Shown in pieces: positions 1-8,821 of a stretch of 64,000 nucleotides of DNA. Source of the DNA: CAVYGN01 sp963796325 (lineage in GTDB: Bacteria; Spirochaetota; Brevinematia; Brevinematales; JAOACQ01). The position numbers and the translations under genes were made by a program. Position 1 is the first letter of the stretch. Every line of letters begins with the position of its first letter. The stretch lies in assembly GCA_963796325.1 (NCBI GenBank), contig CAWCLF010000001.1, positions 1,674,001 through 1,738,000 on the forward strand. Direction: 5' to 3'. The notes beneath the pieces were generated by a model. It ran no database searches and had not been told where the DNA came from. It saw only the letters and a program-made list of their open reading frames with translations.

Positions 1-447
1 TCGAATATGCTTGTCAACAATACCGGAACAGGCAAAGCCGGCTTTGTATTATTAGATCTCCTTTTTTCAATTATTACAGCCGCTTTCGCGTATTTTTTCA
101 CATTTGCCGTGATTTATTTCATCCTGTTTCTCCTGGGAAGAAAGATTGACCGCGGGGAATTAGGGGTCATGATACTATCCTCCGATTTCCTTTTTGTCGT
201 ACTTCTTCCGGCTGCAATAATACTTTCTTTTTTTCCTGCGATACCGGCGGCCGTTTCAGGATTACTCTTTTTTGTTATTTTGATTATGAACATCGTCCTT
301 AAGATAAGGGCCATATCGTTATGCTCGCCAATGTCCAGTTTCGGTTCGTTAGCGCTTTTTTTCACCCCTTTATTATTCGGTTTTATTGTACTGTTAACGG
401 GTCTCTCTTATGCGGTGTTGAGCATTTTCAAGCTCCTCTCTTATTAA
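1..447 (+). CDS. C-terminal part of a polytopic membrane protein (Yip1-like?)
   Basis: The reading frame is open from the left edge, so the true start probably lies outside the window; the first ATG inside is at 7. The visible 146 residues hold about four or five hydrophobic segments separated by short polar loops such as GRKIDRGELG, as in small integral membrane proteins. The layout resembles the Yip1 family of bacterial membrane proteins, but no signature motif settles this. It ends 18 bases before the probable TTG start of the LptF-like gene and may be its operon partner. Membrane location is well supported; the family is a guess. Confidence 0.5.
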   Translation, partial: SNMLVNNTGTGKAGFVLLDLLFSIITAAFAYFFTFAVIYFILFLLGRKIDRGELGVMILSSDFLFVVLLPAAIILSFFPAIPAAVSGLLFFVILIMNIVLKIRAISLCSPMSSFGSLALFFTPLLFGFIVLLTGLSYAVLSIFKLLSY

Positions 448-465
448 TTGCTTGGAGGAAAGGGA

Positions 466-1806
466 TTGGAGAAGCTGAAAAACAGTTTGAAGCGCTTCTT
501 TTTGTCGAAGATAGATATATATTTCTACCAGGAATTAATGCCGAATTACATGTTCGGGCTCCTTTTTTTTACACTCCTGCTTATGATGGACGAACTGTTT
601 TTCCGCATCCAGGAATACGTGCAGTATAATTTTCCCCTTGACCAGGTCTTCATGCTGTTATTCAATGAAATTCCATTCATAATGACCCTGACGATCCCGA
701 TCGGCATTCTGCCCGCATACCTTTTGACTTTGGGAAGGTTCTCCACAGACAGTGAAATCACCGCGCTTAAGAGCTGCGGCGTATCGACCCTGAGGATAAT
801 AAGGCCCGGCATCGTCATGGGGATGATTGTGATGCTGTTTTCATTCGTGTTTACAGAAAAGGTCGTTATCCCAAGCAACCTGACTTTCATTAAATTAAGG
901 GAAAGACTTATCGCACAGAAACCGGCGGTCGAGCTCAAGGAAAACAAGATCCTCGATTTCGGCGGTTTGAGGATCATATATGAGAGGGAAGAAACGGAGG
1001 ATAATATGGATGTTCTCTACAATGTCCATATTATCGATATCCTGGGAAGAAAGACCATCGAGGCCGAAAAAGGAAGGATATATGCGGATCCTGAAAATCC
1101 GGAGCATTATGTCTTAAAATTCATGAACGGAAGCCTTTCCGAAATAAACAAATCGAAAACAAGCGGAAAGGAGGATGAAAAATTTTTTATCGCCTCTTTC
1201 CGCTATTTATATTACAATACCTACATCAATCTGTCCAAGGTATATGAAACCAAAAGCCCGGATATGATGACTCTGGGGGAGCTGGCTGCGGAAATAGCGG
1301 CCCAATCGAAAGGATCTGTCGACCAGATCCAGAATTACCTGAAAGACAGGGACAGGGTCATAAGGGATGTCAACGATTTCAAAAAGAATTATTCTCTCAA
1401 TAATCTTAATTTATCAAAAGAGGATATCCTGAAGAAAACCGCCGAATTTGAAAACAGAGTCAAGGCGTATAAAGCGGAACTGGATTCGATAGACAAGAAT
1501 ATCTCGAACTACAAGAAAAATCTTCCAATTACTTATATTATGAAATATCATGAAAAGTTCGCCCTCCCTCTCGCATCTCTGGCCTTTGCTCTCATAAGCC
1601 TTTCAATAGGAATGTTTACGGCCCGGAGCGGAAGGAATGAAGGGCTGGGCATCAGCATTATCATAATGCTTGTTTTTTACGGACTGAAAGTCGGAACCGA
1701 AAGTCTCATCCAGAAACAGGATATACCCCCGGTCATGGAGTGGTTTCCTAATATCCTGTTCATGGGGATCGGGTTTGTTTTATTATTAATTAAAATCAGG
1801 GAATAG
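466..1806 (+). CDS. lptF: LptF/LptG (YjgP/YjgQ) family permease, first of a pair
   Basis: Inner-membrane permease subunit of the LptB2FG ABC transporter that pulls lipopolysaccharide from the inner membrane toward the cell surface. The order is an amphipathic N-terminus, three membrane segments (about residues 30-125), a large periplasmic beta-rich domain, a charged helical stretch (about 285-345), and three C-terminal membrane segments ending in LLIKIRE. I prefer the TTG at 466 over the TTG at 448, because GGAGGA sits at 453-458, correctly spaced for 466 and inside the coding region for 448. The LptG-like gene follows 11 bases later. LptB, LptA and LptC are not in the window. F versus G cannot be assigned firmly from order alone. 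Confidence 0.85.
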   Translation: MEKLKNSLKRFFLSKIDIYFYQELMPNYMFGLLFFTLLLMMDELFFRIQEYVQYNFPLDQVFMLLFNEIPFIMTLTIPIGILPAYLLTLGRFSTDSEITALKSCGVSTLRIIRPGIVMGMIVMLFSFVFTEKVVIPSNLTFIKLRERLIAQKPAVELKENKILDFGGLRIIYEREETEDNMDVLYNVHIIDILGRKTIEAEKGRIYADPENPEHYVLKFMNGSLSEINKSKTSGKEDEKFFIASFRYLYYNTYINLSKVYETKSPDMMTLGELAAEIAAQSKGSVDQIQNYLKDRDRVIRDVNDFKKNYSLNNLNLSKEDILKKTAEFENRVKAYKAELDSIDKNISNYKKNLPITYIMKYHEKFALPLASLAFALISLSIGMFTARSGRNEGLGISIIIMLVFYGLKVGTESLIQKQDIPPVMEWFPNILFMGIGFVLLLIKIRE

Positions 1807-1817
1807 GAATTTCGCAG

Positions 1818-3104
1818 ATGAACGGCAGAAGTTTATATAAAGCCGGTGTTTCCGTATTGATCGGAAAATACAGGGATCTGGGCAGGAATTTAAGGCCCAC
1901 CTCCATCGACCGCTATATATCAGGCCAGTTTTTAGCGTCTTTTGCCCTGTCCCTTTTCTTTTTTGTCGCGATCTATATTATGGCGCAGATATTCCAGAGG
2001 ATGAGATGGGTGCCTCAGGGCGCGGATAATGTACTGCTTATCGGATATTACTTTTACATGGGAATTTACTGGATGTATATTTTCCAGCCTTTTTCCTTCC
2101 TTTTCGCTACTGTTTATGTTTTAAGCCGGATGGCGCAGTACAAGGAACTTATAGCGATCATCAGCACCGGAACGAGCCTGTACCGCATCAGCATATATCC
2201 CCTGCTGATCTCGATCGTTTACTGCGGGCTTTTAATAGGAGTTATTCAGAATAACATCATATTTCCCGCATACCAGAGGCAGAATATCCTGGAGCAGGTC
2301 GTATTTCACAAGGAAGACCCGAAAAACATGGAAAGGCTTAAGGATAACCATGATTTTTCAGTTTTCGGTTCGAATAATCTCATTTATATCGTAGGTTTTT
2401 ATAATGCCCAGACTCTTGAGCTGGATAATGTCACAATAATCAAGCTCAAAAAAAATGTCGAAGATATCGCCGCAAAGGACATGGTATCAAATACGAATAT
2501 GTGGCTTATAACGAACGCTCTCGAGCTTACAAAAGAAAGGAGCCTTGTTTATCCTGAAAAAATGAACATACTTTTGAGAATAGACTGCGACAAGGCGAAC
2601 TGGGACACTAACAGCCGAAAATGGATAATACACCAGGGTATTATGCGTGAAGTTGAAAATTCCGGGGAAAGTTTCAAGACAAGCGCTATAACGAACCAGG
2701 CTTTCAGCTATATAGTCGATCCGCCGTATTATTTTGAAAGAGTCTGGTACGATATCGACGCTATGACCTATGAAGAGGGGTCCAGGTACCTGGACAATTT
2801 AAGAAAAGCGAAACTCGATTACAAGGAGCAGGAAGCGAGGTACCTGTCAAGGTTCAGCTATCCTTTAGGTATTATATTTATTGTCCTTGCGGGGATCGGC
2901 GTGGTCGACCTTACAAGGAGAAAGATGTCTTTTATAATCAACCTGATGCTCAGCATGGCGCTTTTTGTCGCTTATTACGTTTTCTACGCCATAGGGATAT
3001 CGCTGGCAGGCAAAGGAAATATTTCTCCGGCGGTCGGCGCCTGCACCGGCTCCGTATTCCTTATGATATCCTCGATTTACATTTACAGGAAAGCCAAGAC
3101 TTGA
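1818..3104 (+). CDS. lptG: LptF/LptG (YjgP/YjgQ) family permease, second of a pair
   Basis: Second permease half of the probable LptB2FG lipopolysaccharide exporter. At 428 residues it has the family's usual length. It shows a first membrane segment at about residues 34-55, two more before residue 145, a periplasmic domain with many beta-prone stretches to about residue 340, and three C-terminal membrane segments. The closing segment begins near SYPLGIIFIVLAGIGV, typical of the family. It is co-directional with and 11 bases from the first permease. Its stop codon lies 5 bases from the convergent phosphofructokinase stop, with a palindrome across the junction. Confidence 0.85.
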   Translation: MNGRSLYKAGVSVLIGKYRDLGRNLRPTSIDRYISGQFLASFALSLFFFVAIYIMAQIFQRMRWVPQGADNVLLIGYYFYMGIYWMYIFQPFSFLFATVYVLSRMAQYKELIAIISTGTSLYRISIYPLLISIVYCGLLIGVIQNNIIFPAYQRQNILEQVVFHKEDPKNMERLKDNHDFSVFGSNNLIYIVGFYNAQTLELDNVTIIKLKKNVEDIAAKDMVSNTNMWLITNALELTKERSLVYPEKMNILLRIDCDKANWDTNSRKWIIHQGIMREVENSGESFKTSAITNQAFSYIVDPPYYFERVWYDIDAMTYEEGSRYLDNLRKAKLDYKEQEARYLSRFSYPLGIIFIVLAGIGVVDLTRRKMSFIINLMLSMALFVAYYVFYAIGISLAGKGNISPAVGACTGSVFLMISSIYIYRKAKT

Positions 3105-3105
3105 C

Positions 3106-3119
3106 CCGGCTATAGCCGG
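3106..3119. terminator. Perfect palindrome at a convergent gene junction
   Basis: The 14 bases CCGGCTATAGCCGG form a perfect palindrome lying between and partly inside the stop regions of the LptG-like gene (plus) and the phosphofructokinase gene (minus). It may act as a weak two-way terminator, but there is no T-tract on either side, so this is tentative. Confidence 0.3.
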
Positions 3120-4180
3120 TCGCCGAAGCATGTCCCGATAAGGCGCGCGTCTTCTACAAGGTCGTCGTCGGCCGGAACTGTTTTTATCCTGCCGGCAGCC
3201 AATTCCAGAGGAATTGAGGAGATTTCATCGCCCTTAAGTATGACCATTTGATTGAAACATTTTTTTTCAATAAGCTCGGCCGCATGAGTGCCCAGCCTTG
3301 TTGCAAGAATTCTGTCGCGGGGTGAGGGAGTGCCGCCCCTTTGAAGATAGCCGAGGATCGTTTCCCTGGTTTCAAGACCAGTAAGGCTTTCTATATTTCT
3401 GGCAATGAAGTTGCATGCCGACACTTTCGCCGGACATTCCGCATCCCTGCCTGCGGTTGTTTCATTCTCCGGAACATGTATCCCTTCGGCTACAACCACT
3501 ATCGAGTAAGGCTTGCCTTCGGCAGCCCTTTTTTCAAGGTATTTAGCTATGATATTGAGATCATACTTTATTTCCGGAATCAGTATTGCATCACCGCCTC
3601 CCGCCAATCCGGAATAAAGCGCAAGCCATCCGGCATGATGGCCCATTACCTCCATCACCATTATCCTTTTATGCGAGTTTGCGGTCGTATGAAGCCTGTC
3701 AAGAGATTCAGTGGCGATTGTCATAGCCGAATCGAAACCGAATGAAAAATCAGTCCCCCAGACGTCATTATCGATGGTCTTGGGTATCCCGATAATAGAA
3801 AGGCCCTCTTTTGACAGCTTGTATGCCGTTTTATGAGTGCCGTTGCCGCCGATGCACACGAGGCAGTCAAGTCCGAGTTCCTCATAATTTTTTTTAATCA
3901 GTTCCGGTTTATTGAAGAGGTCTCCCTGATCGGAATGTTTATACGGTTTTTCCCGGGAGGTGCCAAGAATTGTTCCCCCGACTGTAAGTATCCCCGAGAG
4001 CTTTCTTTCATCAAGCTCTACGGTATCGTTATGAATAAGCCCTGAAAACCCTGAAGATATCCCTACAACGCTCATGCCGTACTTGAGAAGCGCTGTTTTT
4101 CCAACTCCGCGTATAGCGGCGTTAAGACCGGGGCAATCTCCTCCGGAAGTCAGGATACCGATCCTCATTTTTTTCGCCAT
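3110..4180 (-). CDS. pfkA: 6-phosphofructokinase, ATP-type with Gly104/Lys124 signature
   Basis: Phosphorylates fructose 6-phosphate to fructose 1,6-bisphosphate, the committed step of glycolysis. The protein has 356 residues and shows GGDCPGLNA near the start, then GGNGT and PKTIDND, and later MEVMGHHAGW and the LGYLQRGG region. The glycine after GGN (Gly104 in E. coli numbering) points to ATP rather than pyrophosphate as donor. The lysine in PKTIDND (position 124) is the group III / eukaryote-like pattern. The usual GGDG is GGNG here, so the aspartate that helps hold magnesium is an asparagine. Serine/2-keto-sugar genes eda and serA lie just upstream on the same strand. Confidence 0.93.
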   Translation of the reverse strand: MAKKMRIGILTSGGDCPGLNAAIRGVGKTALLKYGMSVVGISSGFSGLIHNDTVELDERKLSGILTVGGTILGTSREKPYKHSDQGDLFNKPELIKKNYEELGLDCLVCIGGNGTHKTAYKLSKEGLSIIGIPKTIDNDVWGTDFSFGFDSAMTIATESLDRLHTTANSHKRIMVMEVMGHHAGWLALYSGLAGGGDAILIPEIKYDLNIIAKYLEKRAAEGKPYSIVVVAEGIHVPENETTAGRDAECPAKVSACNFIARNIESLTGLETRETILGYLQRGGTPSPRDRILATRLGTHAAELIEKKCFNQMVILKGDEISSIPLELAAGRIKTVPADDDLVEDARLIGTCFGDRL

Positions 4181-4196
4181 ACTGCGCCCCCGGACA

Positions 4197-4838
4197 TTAA
4201 ATTTCCATATTCATAATCCTGTGATGGGCATTAGTCAATAGGAAAGTTATCTCTTTAAAATTTTTTTCCTTAATCAGCTCGGGCCTGAATACGTTATTGC
4301 CCATTCCCACGGCTATAGCGCCGTATGATAGGAACTGTATGGCAGAAATCAGGTCCAGTCCGCCCGTAGGAAAGACTTCGATATTAGGGAAAGGCCCTTT
4401 CAGTTTCTGGATAAAGGTAGGGGCCATTTCGCTTGCCGGAAATAGTTTTACGATATCTGAGCCGGCTCTGAACGCATTGTAAATTTCAGTGGGAGTAAAA
4501 CCGGAAAGCATTATCATTTTGTCCCTGGATTTTACAACGTCGACAATATCGTAATTAAGGATCGGGCTGACAATGAAATCCGCTCCCCTGTCGATCGCTT
4601 CCACAGCATCCTTTTTATCAAGGACGGTGCCAAGGCCTATAAGGAGTTCGGGATATTTTGACTTGACTTTGTCGATCTTGGAGATCACGCCTTCTATCGT
4701 AGTCGTATATTCCAGGACCCTGCAACCTGATTCCATTACACAGGCCGCCAGAGGCAGAACTGCTTCCTGGTAGTGCGTCCTTAAAATAGGAACAAGCTTC
4801 TGCTGTTTGATAAGTTCCTTTATTGAAGCAGTCTTCAT
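4197..4838 (-). CDS. eda: KDPG / 4-hydroxy-2-oxoglutarate aldolase family protein
   Basis: Class I aldolase cleaving 2-keto-3-deoxy-6-phosphogluconate, or a related 2-keto acid, to pyruvate plus an aldehyde. Its 213 residues match the family length. Visible landmarks are VPILR at the first strand, LEYTTT with the conserved glutamate, GLGTV, the TPTE motif, the Schiff-base lysine in VKLFPA, and FPTGGL. No KDPG dehydratase or glucose-6-phosphate dehydrogenase is nearby, so the exact substrate is open. It sits 16 bases upstream of pfkA and 38 bases downstream of serA, probably in one transcript. Confidence 0.87.
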   Translation of the reverse strand: MKTASIKELIKQQKLVPILRTHYQEAVLPLAACVMESGCRVLEYTTTIEGVISKIDKVKSKYPELLIGLGTVLDKKDAVEAIDRGADFIVSPILNYDIVDVVKSRDKMIMLSGFTPTEIYNAFRAGSDIVKLFPASEMAPTFIQKLKGPFPNIEVFPTGGLDLISAIQFLSYGAIAVGMGNNVFRPELIKEKNFKEITFLLTNAHHRIMNMEI

Positions 4839-4876
4839 ACCGGATCCTCTAATCGCTCAATTATTGTTTGACAGTA

Positions 4877-6472
4877 TTACAGAGTTACTATTTTGTATTT
4901 AATAATTTCCGGAATTTTCTGGATAAGGCTTGCTACAACGTCTTTTATTTCACTGTCGACACTCAAAATTGTCAATGCTATTTTATCGCTGTTGTTCTTC
5001 GATACATGCATACTGGCGATGTTGATGTGATTCTCACCCATAATCGTTCCTATCTTTCCGATGACTCCCGGTTTGTCCTCGTTTTTGATGACAATGAGAG
5101 TGCCCTTCGGATAGATCTCGAAGAAATAGTCGTTGAATTTAACTATTTTTCCGTATTTTCCGGAAAATACCGTACCCCAGAGATTCATTTCCTCTTTATC
5201 GCTCTTTATTGTTATAGAAAGAAGGTTGGTATATTCGGCATCCAGCACGCCGATTTCCTGGCGGACCTTAATGCCCCTCGATTTGGCGGTCGATGTCGAA
5301 TTTACATAATTTACCGTTTCACCCAGGAAATTCTGGAATAAGCCCTTTAAAGCGGCCCTCGAGATAAGGGAAAGGTCCTTTTCCTCCACTTCGCCCATGC
5401 AGGTAATCGAAGCTTCTTCTATCTGGCCTTCTATGCATTGAGAGATCATGGACCCCATCTTTTCGGACAGCGAGACATAACTTTTCAGGTTTTCAAACTC
5501 TTCCTTGCTGATTGAAGGCATGTTGACTGCATTAACAACCATTCCATGGAGAAGGAAATTGGCGACTGTCTGCGCACTTTCCACCGCCACATTGAACTGA
5601 GCCTCGGAAGTGGACGCTCCAAGGTGCGGATTCAGTATGCAATTAGGCGCCTCAAACAATGGATTCATCGGATCGAAAGGAGGTTCCTTCGAATATACGT
5701 CGAGGGCAGCTCCGGCAATCCTTCCGGATTTAAGCGCTTCGGCAAGTTCCAGCTCATCGATAACTCCGCCCCTTGCGCAATTGATTATCCGGACCGTTTT
5801 TTTCATCATATCCATTTCTTTGCGCCCTATCATGCCTTTTGTCTGTTCCGTAAGCGGGGTATGTATCGTGATGAAGTCGCTTTCCTTGTAGATCTGTTCG
5901 AGCGAGCAAATTTCTATTCCGTTCCTCAATGCAAAATCTTCCGATACAAAAGGATCGTAAGCAAGGATTTTCATCTCGAAAGCTTTAGCCCTTTTTGCGA
6001 CTTCAGTGCCGATCCTGCCAAGGCCGATAATTCCGAGCTTTTTACCCAGGAGTTCAACGCCTTTAAAGCTTTTCCTATCCCATTCCTTCTGTATTGCCGT
6101 TTTAAGATGTGCAAAAGGTATCTTTCTTGCAAGCGAAATGATCATGGCAAAAGTATATTCGGCGGTTGAAATTGTGTTGCCTAAAGGAGCGTTCATAACA
6201 ACAATTCCCTTTTCCGTCGCTGTCGGAACATCGATATTGTCTACTCCGACTCCTGCCCTTGATATGACTTTTAAACCCTCGGAAGCAAGCAGGACGTCTT
6301 TTGTCAATTTTGTTTCACTTCTGACAATAATGGCGTCATATCCTTTAAGTTCAGCTTTCAAGGCATCGCCCTTCAGGGTTTCTTTTTCAATTACTTCAAA
6401 ATTCTTATTTGATTTTAAAAGCTCAACCCCTTCCTTATCCAGCTTATCCGTAACGAGAATTCTAAAAGCCAT
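4877..6472 (-). CDS. serA: D-3-phosphoglycerate dehydrogenase, long form with ASB and ACT domains
   Basis: Oxidises 3-phosphoglycerate to 3-phosphohydroxypyruvate with NAD, the first step of serine synthesis. The start at 6472 (MAFRILVTDK) follows a clear AAGGAGGA; the longer frame from 6490 would include that site. The 531 residues show a substrate/NAD core with GLGRIG, the catalytic arginine in NCARGGVIDE, a glutamate about 29 residues on, and the histidine in NPHLGAST. The last 210 residues carry the intervening (ASB) domain and a C-terminal ACT domain (about 455-531), the usual site of serine feedback. Confidence 0.95.
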   Translation of the reverse strand: MAFRILVTDKLDKEGVELLKSNKNFEVIEKETLKGDALKAELKGYDAIIVRSETKLTKDVLLASEGLKVISRAGVGVDNIDVPTATEKGIVVMNAPLGNTISTAEYTFAMIISLARKIPFAHLKTAIQKEWDRKSFKGVELLGKKLGIIGLGRIGTEVAKRAKAFEMKILAYDPFVSEDFALRNGIEICSLEQIYKESDFITIHTPLTEQTKGMIGRKEMDMMKKTVRIINCARGGVIDELELAEALKSGRIAGAALDVYSKEPPFDPMNPLFEAPNCILNPHLGASTSEAQFNVAVESAQTVANFLLHGMVVNAVNMPSISKEEFENLKSYVSLSEKMGSMISQCIEGQIEEASITCMGEVEEKDLSLISRAALKGLFQNFLGETVNYVNSTSTAKSRGIKVRQEIGVLDAEYTNLLSITIKSDKEEMNLWGTVFSGKYGKIVKFNDYFFEIYPKGTLIVIKNEDKPGVIGKIGTIMGENHINIASMHVSKNNSDKIALTILSVDSEIKDVVASLIQKIPEIIKYKIVTL

Positions 6473-6527
6473 AAGTTCCTCCTTCATCAAAACAGAATTC
6501 TATTGCCCGAACATCCGGGTTTTAGTG

Positions 6528-6710
6528 CTAATCAACGGTTATGCAGTTAACGGGACACTGGCTGGCTGCATCCTGGGCCAGGGCCTTGTCATAATTCGGT
6601 AAATTTTTAGCATGCGCTTTGCCGTCTCCGCTCATTTCAAAAAGATCCGGGTAGATGCTTTCACAAACGCCGCAGCCGATGCAGGTCTCCTGATCGATTA
6701 CCACTGCCAT
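6528..6710 (-). CDS. Small single-cluster ferredoxin
   Basis: A 60-residue soluble electron carrier with one [4Fe-4S] cluster. The ligand pattern is CIGCGVC near residue 10 plus the final cysteine of QCPVNC near the C-terminus, as in single-cluster ferredoxins of Thermotoga or Desulfovibrio type. The start at 6710 (MAVVIDQE) is set by GGAGGTGATT just upstream; a longer frame to 6740 lacks a ribosome site. It has its own good promoter at 6741-6769. The partner enzyme cannot be told from the neighbours. Confidence 0.9.
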   Translation of the reverse strand: MAVVIDQETCIGCGVCESIYPDLFEMSGDGKAHAKNLPNYDKALAQDAASQCPVNCITVD

Positions 6711-6740
6711 AATCACCTCCAAGTGTAATAAATAATCCAA

Positions 6741-6769
6741 ATTTTAACATACCGGTAAAAAATAATCAA
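6741..6769 (-). promoter_or_regulatory. Vegetative-type promoter for the ferredoxin gene
   Basis: On the minus strand TTGATT (6769-6764) is followed after exactly 17 bases by TAAAAT (6746-6741). The start codon lies about 30 bases further on. Confidence 0.65.
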
Positions 6770-6773
6770 ACAA

Positions 6774-6875
6774 CCGCAGTCAGCAGTTGACGGTCTTCAG
6801 CCGGCAATAGAATGCAAATTGTATGCTCAACTATAGACTGCCGGCTGTCGACTCTTTACTGACGACCGGCGTCAG
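6774..6875. repeat. Dispersed imperfect palindrome, copy A
   Basis: Intergenic element of about 100 bases with arms built from CAGTC-type units: CAGTCAGCAGTTGACGG on the left, and the inverted equivalents GACTGCCGGCTGTCGAC and TACTGACGACCGGC on the right, around a centre containing GTATGCTCAAC. It runs into the stop codon of the neighbouring ATPase gene. Related copies lie at 17775-17838 and 43386-43470. Confidence 0.6.
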
Positions 6876-7810
6876 GCAAAACTGAAAAATATAACGACTT
6901 CGTTGCCGTTCCTGTTATAGAATATGGCGTCGGAAAATTTTTTCATTATATATATGCCCCTGCCCGATATCTTTTCAAGCGCTTCCCTGCCGACAGGGAC
7001 TCTCATATTGCATACGTCGAATCCGTTACCGCTGTCTTTAATAAAAACCCGGAGCCCTTTGGCGCCTATTTCATAATTCATACATAGAGGCATAGCAACA
7101 TCGAGTCCGTTGCCGTAAGTAACTGCATTGACAAGAGCTTCCTGCAGGACTGTTTCTATCTGCCATATTTTTTTCGTGTTATACTGAACAGCTTTATTCT
7201 TGATCATGCTTATTGCGAGGTTTATTGTTTTTAATGAAGATTTAATAGGGAATTCATAGGACTGATGCTGGGCGAAGTCGGCAATAAAGACAGGCTCGGC
7301 GCGCAAGCCCCTGGATTTGAGAGCAATCAGGCTTTTCAATATGGGGTATGATATCGATTTTTTTTTCAGGACGGCATTCATTACGGCTTCCGGGCGGATA
7401 TTTTCAGGTTCGCCCTTAAAAAGTATTAAAAGATCGTCTTCGTTTACGGCAGTTTCTGTGCGGGAATTGCCGGGGATGCTGACCGACTTATCTTTCCTCC
7501 TCACAATGCAAAGTGTCAGCCCGGGCATGGAGGACATTTTGATGATTTTTTTTTTCGTATTGATATATAAAAGAAATGCCTGAATTTTCTTTTTTTCAAG
7601 ATCATCGAATAAAATATTTAATTCGCCGTTCCCGGTACATTTCTCCCCGAAATGAATTCCATTAAAGGAAAGGCAAATTAACAATTCGCTTTTATTGAAT
7701 TTCTTGCAGGCCTTCATACCGCAGCCGATTTCATTCATCGTGAGCCATAAGTTATCTGTCCGGATAAAATCTTCGTAGCTGTCAATTATGGAAACCTTAA
7801 ATTTTTTCAT
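6872..7810 (-). CDS. Anti-sigma-type ATP-binding protein with N-terminal unknown region
   Basis: The C-terminal 125 residues form a GHKL/HATPase domain like RsbW or SpoIIAB: N-box in QEALVNAVTYGNG, G1 box in IKDSGNGFDV, G2 box in GRGIYIMKK. Such domains bind ATP and act as serine kinases or hold sigma factors in partner switching. The first 185 residues are not recognised; a stretch around LTLCIVRRKDKSV and EDDLLILFKG faintly recalls the end of a SpoIIE-type PP2C phosphatase, without its metal aspartates. I chose ATG 7810; a TTG at 7819 is possible. The start overlaps the neuB stop by 14 bases, suggesting translational coupling. Confidence 0.75.
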   Translation of the reverse strand: MKKFKVSIIDSYEDFIRTDNLWLTMNEIGCGMKACKKFNKSELLICLSFNGIHFGEKCTGNGELNILFDDLEKKKIQAFLLYINTKKKIIKMSSMPGLTLCIVRRKDKSVSIPGNSRTETAVNEDDLLILFKGEPENIRPEAVMNAVLKKKSISYPILKSLIALKSRGLRAEPVFIADFAQHQSYEFPIKSSLKTINLAISMIKNKAVQYNTKKIWQIETVLQEALVNAVTYGNGLDVAMPLCMNYEIGAKGLRVFIKDSGNGFDVCNMRVPVGREALEKISGRGIYIMKKFSDAIFYNRNGNEVVIFFSFA

Positions 7811-8792
7811 ATGTCTCAAAATTCCTGCCGGCTTTTTTATTCAGTACTTTATTATAATCGCGCATAGTGACGCCGCCGCCCGGCCTCAATAAGAGGATAT
7901 CATTTTCAGTGATCTTATCATTTTCCCTGATTTTCCTTGATGCATATATGCTTCTCATCGATCCATGCATTATTTCTTTTTCAAAATCAGTGATTTTTTT
8001 TATTCCCGGACCGATAGCCGCTTCGATGTCCCGGATTCCTCTTACCATCGCTTTAAAAGCCGGCGGATCAAGGGACATGGCATGGTCCGCCCCTTTTAAC
8101 GATTTATCGGTAGTAAAATGCCTTTCAATTAACCCGGCTCCTAAAGCTACCGCTCCGATTGAAAGATAAATGTCCGGGGAGTGATCTGAAAAACCGCAGG
8201 GGACTTTATACCTTTTTTTCAAGGATTGAATGAATTTCAAGTCCAATTCATCCGGCATTACCGGATATTTTGATATACAGTAAAGAAGGGCAAAAGGCGC
8301 TCTTTTAAAAAAGCGGACCGCTTTATCTATTTTTTTTAAATCAGCGAATCCTGTCGAGATAATTGTCAGGAAACGTGATTTCCCGGCCATGCCGGAAAGG
8401 GCGGAAAGATAAGGCTCATTTGTGATATCGGAACTTGCCACTTTGATTACCGGAGTATTGATTTCAAGCAGGAATTTCAGCGAATCCAGGTCAAGGGGTG
8501 TGGCATAAAACAATATATCGAGCGATTTTGCAAATAAACTCAGCTTTTCAAAATCATCATATCCGATTTCAAATGATTTAAAAAGATCAAAAGCTTCGGG
8601 GGCTTCTTTCCTGTTATAAAATTTTTCAGTTTTGAAAACCTGGAATTTTACGGCGTCTGCCCCGCTTAGTTTTGCTTCTTCGATCAACATTTTCGCGAAA
8701 TCGGGGTTTCCCTGGTGGTTTATCCCGATTTCAGCCGTTATTAAGACAGGGCGCTTTACCGGGCTTTCAAAGAAAGACTGAATATCATACAC
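7797..8792 (-). CDS. neuB: N-acetylneuraminate synthase family (NeuB/PseI/LegI) enzyme
   Basis: Condenses phosphoenolpyruvate with an amino sugar to make sialic, legionaminic or pseudaminic acid. The 331 residues show AEIGINHQGN near the start, DAVKFQ, the STGF strand, YCISKYP, CGFSDHSPD, ERHFTTDK and ADHAMSLDP, then a C-terminal SAF-type domain with the LRPGGG loop. The start is GTG 8792, preceded by AAGGA at good spacing; no in-frame ATG fits. Which nonulosonic acid it makes cannot be read from sequence. It sits 29 bases downstream of a flagellin-like gene, and in many bacteria these sugars decorate flagellin. No CMP-sugar synthetase is adjacent. Confidence 0.88.
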   Translation of the reverse strand: MYDIQSFFESPVKRPVLITAEIGINHQGNPDFAKMLIEEAKLSGADAVKFQVFKTEKFYNRKEAPEAFDLFKSFEIGYDDFEKLSLFAKSLDILFYATPLDLDSLKFLLEINTPVIKVASSDITNEPYLSALSGMAGKSRFLTIISTGFADLKKIDKAVRFFKRAPFALLYCISKYPVMPDELDLKFIQSLKKRYKVPCGFSDHSPDIYLSIGAVALGAGLIERHFTTDKSLKGADHAMSLDPPAFKAMVRGIRDIEAAIGPGIKKITDFEKEIMHGSMRSIYASRKIRENDKITENDILLLRPGGGVTMRDYNKVLNKKAGRNFETYEKI

Positions 8793-8821
8793 TGATGTAT
8801 CCTTGTTCAGGTTTGACGGTA

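Noticed and set aside
5546..6169. 207-codon frame opposite serA
   Set aside because: A shadow of the conserved dehydrogenase core.
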